From positions 20,111,001 to 20,175,000 of the forward strand of contig NC_088933.1 of assembly GCF_038396675.1 (NCBI RefSeq): DNA of 64,000 nucleotides. The letters run 5' to 3'. Each line of letters starts with the position of its first letter. The first letter of the stretch is position 1. The position numbers and the translations under genes are program-made. Of this stretch, positions 57,509-64,000 are shown piece by piece. Below the pieces are notes generated by a model that saw only the letters and a list, made by a program, of their open reading frames with translations, was not told the origin of the DNA and searched no databases. The stretch comes from Hydra vulgaris (Eukaryota; Cnidaria; Hydrozoa; Anthoathecata; Hydridae).

Positions 57509-57671
57509 ATCAATATTATTACTATTTTGATTAAAACTTTTAGATGCCTTGTAAATTTGCTTGGACTTCTTTTCATTTTATACAATTTATTTTATTTGAT
57601 TAATAATTGAATTAAACAATTTTTCAGATTTTTGTTAAAATAAAATGCTAGTTTATACATTTACGCATGCC

Positions 57672-57741
57672 ACATTTTCCAACAGACCAGTCGGAAAATA
57701 TACGTCTTCAACATTTTCCAAACGACCAGTCGGAAAATATA
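57672..57741. repeat. Two 39-bp units with internal inverted repeat
   Basis: acattttccaa(c/a)(a/c)gaccagtcgg followed by aaaatata, at 57672 and 57711. Each unit contains attttcc / ggaaaat arms. Confidence 0.85.
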
Positions 57742-57964
57742 TATATATAAGAAAATACTTACAATAAGTTTTGTAACAATATTTTTTCTTTGACTTAATA
57801 ATATGGAGGTGCTCTGTGTTTTTTTATTAAACATCCAAACATTTTTAACTCCTTTTTTAAGCAAAAAAAACCCTTATTCTTCAGCTCAAGATACACCACC
57901 TTTTACCTTGAAAGTATTATTATTTTAACATATTAAGTACTCTGCATGATAGAAACTTGATATA

Positions 57965-58552
57965 GGGGAAAGGCGGGTAAAGTTGGACATTAAAAAATAT
58001 CTATAGAATAATTTAATATCTTTTTTTATATGCATGTCCTGCATTAAATAATTTTTAACAAATAAAGCATTACTTGGTGGAATCAACCATTGACTCCATG
58101 CCATGATTGACAGCACTTTATAATAAAGTATATATACTTTTGATTTTATAGGAACTGTGCCACTGGGGTGAAGTGGGACAGGTATGAAGTGAAGTTAAAC
58201 AAGCGAGTAATTAAAGACATATTGACAAAAATGATTAATTAAAAACTATTAAAATCGTAAACCACGTAATCATTAAACTACTCATTAGGTTTCCACAATA
58301 CAATTACACTAAAGTGACATGAAAAAAAAGGAGATTAAATAATTTTTTTTGTCCCATTTTATGCCTCAAAAAATCGTTTTTTGGGGGGTTCTTTTCAAAA
58401 ATGTGGTTTTTACCACACGCAGGTAGATAAATGTTTGCTAAATAAAGGGAAAGAAGTCTCATTGTTTACATTTGATAAAATTAATTAAGGACCTCCCCTA
58501 ACTGAAATTTTTGAGATCCCATCTCTACCGTATCCCACTACCCTTTCTCCCC
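57965..58552. mobile_element. Pogo-like MITE, 588 bp
   Basis: Left end ggggaaaggcgggtaaagtt (57965), right end reversed ggggagaaagggtagtggga (from 58552), each bordered by TA. The interior has a further ggggtgaagtgggaca near 58158. The TIR style is like that of the 20.2-22.2 kb pogo element but it is a different family. Confidence 0.75.
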
Positions 58553-58690
58553 TACTGTTTATTCATAGGATAATTGAACCTTACAATTTGTGCTAATATA
58601 AGTCTAACTTGTTTAAACTTAGATGTATAAAAAGGATAAACAACAAAACAAAAAATTTAAAAAAAATAATGAAACATTAAAGTTTAGTCT

Positions 58691-58918
58691 TTATATATTA
58701 ATTAAATTATACGGTAACAGTTTATACATATATAGTTTTTCTAACTGCCATGTCGAATCTCCTCTAACAAAGGAATTTGGCAACTTGAAGACTACGCCTG
58801 ATTTTTCCAACTCATACACAATTTTTACTTCTTTTGTCGTAAACCTTTGTGAGCTCATATCCTTTTTTAAATACCGATTTAAAAGTTTGTCAGCGGCTTG
58901 AAGTATTTCTCCAACCAA
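58691..58918 (-). CDS. 75-aa ORF of unknown origin
   Basis: Reads MVGEILQAADKLLNRYLKKD then MSSQRFTTKEVKIVYELEKS. Composition is protein-like. It sits just downstream (- strand) of the pogo fragment, so it may belong to the same element. No family recognised. Confidence 0.25.
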   Translation of the reverse strand: MVGEILQAADKLLNRYLKKDMSSQRFTTKEVKIVYELEKSGVVFKLPNSFVRGDSTWQLEKLYMYKLLPYNLINI

Positions 58919-58934
58919 GAAAACCCCAAATATA

Positions 58935-59470
58935 TATTTTTAAACCTGGATCTTCCAAAACTTTGACCAATATTTTTTGCCACCCTCCAAGGATTTACTG
59001 GACCAGCAATCCTTAGAAAAGCAAGGATTTACTTTTCCAATGATTTTTGGTTTTGATTTAAGACACTTTAGGTTGTCAATTAAAATAATGGTTTGATTTT
59101 TCTTAACTATACGAGCATACTTTACAAAATGTTTCGTAAGTTCTAGAAACAGGTTTTCATTAGGTCTACCCAATGAGCTTGCTTCTCCAAGAGTACGTTT
59201 TGGGGTCCTTTTTAACATTAATTTCTTAAATTTTTATTTTTAATTTCTTAAAGTTTTCAACAGGAAAATTTAATATTAGAGGCATTTTGACATCTCCTAC
59301 ATTTATTGCACCAATCTTTATACTATACTTTTGTGCACTACTAGTTCTTCACAAACCTGCTTTTGATTTACTTTTTGCTAAGATTTTTGGAGGATTAAGG
59401 ACACTACTAACACTGGTTTAGGCAACATTTCATATTTTAAAAGCTGTTCTATTTTGTTCAAATACAAGAG
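58935..59470 (-). pseudogene. Pogo-superfamily transposase fragment (DDE_1)
   Basis: Frames join as NPPKILAKSKSKAG, KIGAINVGDVKMPLILNFPV, then KRTPKRTLGEASSLGRPNEN and LFLELTKHFVKYARIVKKNQ, TIILIDN (the second catalytic Asp of DDE_1, about 59080). The first D region and C-terminus are missing. The 92-aa open frame 58940-59218 is the best-preserved piece. Confidence 0.65.
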
Positions 59471-59479
59471 CTTCTTTAT

Positions 59480-60470
59480 AGTTCTGAATGGCAACTGTTA
59501 TAATTTTCATATAAAGCTTTGACAGCAATAATTTTTACAATATTTTTTTACAATATATAACTATTTTGTCACAGCCATTTGATTTTTATCTTAAAATATT
59601 TTTTTGTTTGCTTTCCTAGATTGGTAGACAAAAAAAAAGAGCACGCAATATATTAACCTATACAAATTCTTTCAAACAAACTTTACAAAATTTAGGCGTA
59701 TTTAACACAGAAACGCACACGATATATTACAGTCGAGGAATACTTTAAAACAAATTTTACCTCTTAACATTTACAAAATTTAGCAAGTGTGTATCTTGGT
59801 CGTATCACTATGGAACACAACATTAGCTACCTCTAAGATATATCATAACAAATGTGGTATACCTTGGAGGTTACAAAATGACGACCATAAATTCATATAT
59901 TAAGAGTTTCAAACATGTGTAAATGTAGCTAAAAACACGCTTTTCAAAATGTGATTATCAATTTAAAAATAAAATTAATACTTACATTTATGGAAGAAAA
60001 AGAAGATGCTTTAAATAAGTAACTTTTTGATGTGGGAAATAAACTTTTATTTTAACTGCATCAACACGTGTGTTGACCAGTGGTACAACTGTAAAACAAA
60101 TTCCTACATGGCACTAGTGGCTAAGACATGCAAATGACACAAATGTGCCACCTGAAAAATAAAAAGCAAAAATTCAAATTTATTAGAAGGTAGTAGTACT
60201 TATCTCTAGCAATTTTCCTAGTAAAATCAGCTAAAAATATTGAAATATCAATCGTGTTGCAAGAGTCGTAACTAATGCAATGTAACAAATACTAACGGCT
60301 TATCGTGGTCAGCCTAAAATGCATCAATATGAGCAAATATTTGAAACTATATCATGAACAACTCCCACTTTTTTAGGATTCATTAAAGACGGTTTAATAA
60401 GACATAAAAAAAACATTTCATGGAAATAAATCAAACATAAAGTCAACACTTCAAATCCAGTTCAAGTACA
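59480..60470. other. No gene recognised
   Basis: AT-rich. A perfect palindrome caacacgtgtgttg lies at about 60061-60074. Confidence 0.45.
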
Positions 60471-60960
60471 CGTTATTACAATGAATCAACCTCTATACAC
60501 AATAGCAAAATATATTCAGTGGGCTTGGCCAAAACTAGGAGAAGATAAGTATGTTATCATTGGTGGATTGCATAAAGAAATTGCTGAATTAAAGTTTCTT
60601 AAAAACTGGCTTGAGGAGTCTTGGTGGACTTGCATTAACTGAAACCAATATTATAACATTTGGACAAGCAGATTAATTGCTGAAAGGACCACATTTTAAA
60701 ATAATGCAATATGCTCACACCCAGCACATATTGTTACACAAGGCCTACATAAAATATAAGCACCTTAACTGTTGTTGGAATTTTGTAACTGGTTGGAAGT
60801 CAATTGTAGCAAGATTCCAGCTCATTAGATTGCAAATTCTCTTAGATCACAAAATCCAGATTGCTATCAGTATTTTATGCATATTCTAGTTGCAACACTG
60901 CTTCTACTTTTAAAGGTAAAGGAAAAAAATCTGCTTGAAACACGTGACCAAATTTTCAAG
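60471..60960 (+). pseudogene. Fragment of a repeated element-associated ORF
   Basis: Reads HVITMNQPLYTIAKYIQWAW, GEDKYVIIGGLHKEIAELKF and LKNWLEESWWT before stops, then AHIVTQGLHKI and NPDCYQYFMHILVATLL. I remember 'QPLYALAKxIQW..GEDKxVxMxGGLHIEMA' proteins as highly repeated in cnidarian genomes; the exact family is not known to me. Broken by several stops. Confidence 0.45.
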
Positions 60961-61480
60961 AAGTTACTCCCGCCTTTCAAATTCGCTCCGATTCATTAGT
61001 ATCTATTACAGGAGAAGTGATCAAATTATTAGAAACTCATATTTAATGACCAAAGCAGCACCAATTCATTTGTCGACTCCACAAGAAAACATCTGTTTAC
61101 TACAAAGGAAAATCTGTGTAATTAACTTCATTTGTTAAGGATTTCTTTGCCATAACGGCCGCCATCTTGGAAATTATATATATCGCAAAATTGGAAATGT
61201 CACCGATAAATTCTGTGATTCAAAAAATAGCAGACACCAAAAACATTTGGCTATTCTAGAAGTTAGATATTTAGTAAAACAAATTTTTAAAAAAGGCCTA
61301 TTTTGGAATTTAAAAATGTTGGCTTTACAAGTGTCTTACCACTTGCCTTCAATCTTAAAAATTGTATAAAGTCTTTGCCTTAATTCCTATCTAATTTCAT
61401 GCTTGTACCACAAAGTAAATAAAAAAAAACAAATGCGGTGTGTCCCCGCAATACAAACCGTAAAGCAAAAATGTTAAAAA
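60961..61480. other. No gene recognised; YY1-like site
   Basis: ggccgccatcttgg (61157-61170) matches the known YY1 core on the opposite strand (CAAGATGGCGGC). Such sites also occur in element promoters. No gene is seen next to it. Confidence 0.3.
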
Positions 61481-61484
61481 TTAA

Positions 61485-62320
61485 CCAAATTATCAATTCG
61501 AAGATTAACAAACTATTAATTCGAAGATTAACAAATTATCAATTCTTGAAAACTTTTTATTCATTCAAATCGTGAATTAAAAGAAGTTAAAAAATATAAC
61601 AATATAAAAAAATAACTTTACTATTCTGTTATAACTGAAAAAAAGTAACAAATAACAAAACAATAAAAACAACACAAGTGTTAAGAGTGATCTTGTTTGT
61701 TAAAACACGTCTACAACATTTTAAATAAAAACATTAAAATAATCGGGATAGTTCAAACATCGAAATATCATACTTTAATACATAAAAATATAAAAAGAAA
61801 TTTAAATGTTTACAAAAAAATAAAATTTAAACATAAAAAAAAAAAAAACTAAAATTTGAGAAAAAAAAAATTCAAACAGGAAAAAAAAAAAATTTTTAAT
61901 AGCTTAAAGTTTTTGATTTTAAAATCAGACAAAAAACTTTAATTATAAAAAATTTTAACTTGTGACAATTTCATTTATACTGAGAACACAATTTGTGTAA
62001 TAACTTTTTTTAATTATTCTTAAATTTTTATGTTTAAATTATTGTTTTATTTCCGAACATTTAAATTTTTTATCGTATTTATTATTGTTTTAATATTAAT
62101 TTATTTTTTATTCTGTTTTGACTGAAAAAAAGTAGCAAATAACAAAAAAATAAAAACAATACAAGTGTTAAGAATATGATCTTGTTTGTTAAAACACGTC
62201 AACAACATTAAGTGCGTTTTAACACATTGAAATAATATGGACAGTTCAAACGATCAAAATATAATACTTAATACAAAAGTTAATAACGACTAATAAAAAA
62301 CATTAAAATATAAAAAGAAT
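61485..62320 (-). other. 3' flank of the second paralogue, internally duplicated
   Basis: About 180 bp (gaaaaaaagta(a/g)caaataac, acaagtgttaag, gatcttgtttgttaaaacac, gg(a)atagttcaaac) occurs at 61635-61800 and again at 62120-62318. It is also related to 19280-19520 beside the first paralogue. Three 22-bp gaagattaacaaa units lie at 61497-61545. Confidence 0.6.
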
Positions 62321-62333
62321 TTTATACGCACGC

Positions 62334-62335
62334 AC

Positions 62336-62368
<33 letters not shown>

Positions 62369-62390
62369 TATATATACATATATGTTTTTG
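62334..62390. repeat. (CA)n / (TATACA)n microsatellite
   Basis: cgcacgcacacacacaca ... catatacatatatatacata. Confidence 0.95.
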
Positions 62391-62440
62391 TTTCAATATA
62401 AATGTAGCATTCATAAAATTTTGGGAACTCTCAACGCTAC

Positions 62441-62493
62441 TCAAGAATATCTAAAGGTAGCGGTTACTGAACTCCAAAGGGTGCTGAGAAAAC
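62441..62493 (-). CDS. Paralogue terminal exon (53 bp)
   Basis: tgtttag| then a split Gly, FLSTLWSSVTATFRYS and TGA (62441-62443). Same length, phase and stop position as the exon at 19611-19663. Confidence 0.65.
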
Positions 62494-62543
62494 CTAAACA
62501 AAAAAAGATAGTGAGAAATATTTTACGAAAATTGTGAGCTATG

Positions 62544-62793
62544 CTCTAAGGTGCTTAATACCTGGGAGGAGATGTTTATTAATTTTTAGAAAAAGTTATT
62601 AAACTTTATTTCTTATTTACAAAGAAATCTCAACAAAAAAAAAACTAAAAAAAACTTCCAGAGTAAACCGGGTATAAAAATTAGAAAATTGAAATTCAAT
62701 GATAAAAATTCTCACCTACCTGTTTATAAGATTTAGCAAAAATTCCCACCCACTATTTTATTCCCGCCCCACCTTGTATTAAGCACCTGAGAG
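62544..62793. mobile_element. 250-bp MITE related to the one at 46931
   Basis: Ends ctctaaggtgcttaatacc and gtattaagcacctgagag are inverted; TA follows on the right, TG stands on the left. It lies in the paralogue intron and partly explains its greater length (679 versus 113 bp). The right end is expanded as three tandem agcacctgagagtaaataaa units (62782-62841). Confidence 0.8.
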
Positions 62794-63172
62794 TAAATAA
62801 AAGCACCTGAGAGTAAATAAAAGCACCTGAGAGTAAATAAAATGTTATACATAAAAAAATTGCTATACATAGAAATACTTTGTTATACATAAAGCACTCA
62901 CAAAAAATAAATATTTAAAGAACTCTGAAAAAGCCCCTTTTCATGACTGGAAAGGTAGTAAAGTGAACCCAAATCAAGTTCAAGAAAAATATAACTACAC
63001 TGTAACACATTTTTAACGATATTATTATTATACGTGCTAACAATATTAATAACATTAAATTAATTATGCATAAAAAAAATTATTTTACAAACTTTAAATT
63101 AAGCACTAAAACATAGGAACAAACACAATTTATTTATATGAAAGAATGTAACACAAAGCAATAAAAGCTCAC

Positions 63173-63439
63173 CAGAAGACAAACAATAGTTCATTTTCTT
63201 TGAAAGATCATCTCTTTTTAATCGAATCTCGTTTAACAACGAGAACCCTAATATTTTTTTCTCTTGAATTTGTCTATATGCCGCCATTAAAGAAGTACGA
63301 ATGCCCATATTTGCATTGCAATGAATAATATCGGCTAAACGTGTTTTCAAATCAACACTAAGGCTTGCGTAATTTTCAACAAAAGCAATATCATTAGTAA
63401 TTGCCGTCAAACTGTTATTAAGTTTGTTAATAAAACAGA
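63173..63439 (-). CDS. Paralogue of the 89-residue C-terminal exon
   Basis: 267 bp, tttttag|TCTGTTT ... CTTCTG|gtgagc. Contains KLNNSLTAITNDIAFVENYA, IIHCNANMGIR, LGFSLLNEIRLKRDDL and MNYCLSS. The reading frame is intact and the differences from copy A are mostly conservative. It should be the 3' part of a gene whose upstream exons lie beyond 64000. Whether that gene also encodes EGF/TSP modules cannot be seen here. Confidence 0.7.
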
Positions 63440-63659
63440 CTAAAAAGAAAATACAACTACTGTATTATTTAACAAGCAAATAAATATTCTAGCTAAATAA
63501 TAATAATGTCATATTATATTTATTAAAACTCAAAACCAAGTTTAATTTTTTAATATAAATAATATATTATAACTAGCTTATTTTCCGAGGGGAGCTTTCA
63601 TCTAGACATTTAAAAAATTAAAAACATTTGAAAGCATTTTTCTTTCTCTCAACTTGACA

Positions 63660-63932
63660 AAATTTCGAATCTACAACCTTATCTTTTCTAAATAAAATAT
63701 ACACTTTTCAAAACCTTTTGACATACATTACTTCAAACTTCCCTATTTTGGACAAATCTCAAATATCTATAAACATCAGTTAAATAAATATATCCAAAAA
63801 TATTGTAAAGAAAAGTCAAATTAGTTAGTAGACATCTTTCAAAATTGGCAGTTTGTTCTCATTGACTCTTAACCTAAAAATCTGAAATCTTTTGTTGTAT
63901 ATAAATGTTTATGTCTTAGGTGTAATGCTAGC
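63660..63932 (+). mobile_element. Penelope-like element fragment
   Basis: ccttttgacatacattactt (63713) and following text parallel 36160 on. PKNLKSFVVYKCLCLRCNAS (about 63870-63930) parallels PSNLKSFVVYKFVCSSCNAG at 36535. The GIY-YIG core itself is replaced by a microsatellite at the window end. Confidence 0.75.
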
Positions 63933-63963
<31 letters not shown>

Positions 63964-64000
63964 TGTATGTATGTATGTATGTATGTATGTATGTATGTAT
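63933..64000. repeat. (ATGT)n microsatellite, running off the window
   Basis: At least 16 copies of the tetranucleotide, beginning at the point where the Penelope reading frame breaks off. Confidence 0.95.

Noticed and set aside
57407..57610. 67-aa ORF near 57.4 kb
   Set aside because: Its first third is a 29-bp tandem repeat and the rest is AT-rich noise.
63566..63605. Second Helitron end (aagctagt on the minus strand)
   Set aside because: No GC-rich hairpin stands at the required distance from the CTAG.

Overview
The window reads as hydrozoan cnidarian DNA, most likely Hydra (inference). It is extremely AT-rich, carries nine long (TA)n tracts, and is packed with decayed CR1/Jockey-type LINEs, Tc1, pogo, hAT, P/THAP and Penelope elements and MITEs. 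Host exons are short, split by phase-1 introns and encode EGF repeats. There are no bacterial operons, and I saw no intact rRNA or tRNA genes.

Layout. 1-13.5 kb: pogo and MITE ends, then three decayed LINEs (two + strand, one - strand) with small tandem repeats. 13.5-17.2 kb: a DNA transposon I cannot place in a named superfamily. It has a multi-exon, frameshifted transposase with a recognisable D-D-E triad, flanked on both sides by oriented arrays of a CAGTAACGGAG motif. 19.6-39.7 kb (- strand): the one convincing host gene, an extracellular protein of ten EGF-type exons, one thrombospondin type-1 exon and a C-terminal region of unknown fold. Fourteen exons can be joined in frame, every intron being phase 1. 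Its introns hold a pogo element, LINE fragments, a Tc1 element carrying a 101-bp palindrome, a hAT pseudogene, a Penelope fragment and two inverted copies of a hAT MITE. 40-49.7 kb: TA tracts, a 235-bp MITE, a SINE and a P-element-like THAP transposase broken by a G-rich MITE. 49.7-55.7 kb: a 6-kb ORF-poor segment with CCCAG-type inverted ends, sitting inside a GAA microsatellite. 56-61 kb: a SINE, a pogo-like MITE, a pogo transposase fragment and a further element-derived ORF. 61.6-63.6 kb (- strand): a second copy of the last two exons and 3' flank of the EGF gene, implying a tandem paralogue whose body lies beyond the right edge.

How it fits together: the host signal is a tandem pair of secreted EGF/TSP-type genes, one nearly whole and one represented by its 3' end. 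Their introns and spacer have absorbed mobile elements, most of them dead. The best candidates for undescribed biology are the 13.5-17.2 kb transposon with its mirrored motif arrays, the conserved C-terminal exon pair of the EGF/TSP gene, and the 6-kb insertion at 49.7-55.7 kb. All coordinates, splice sites and frames were read by eye, and family names rest on remembered motif patterns, not on searches.
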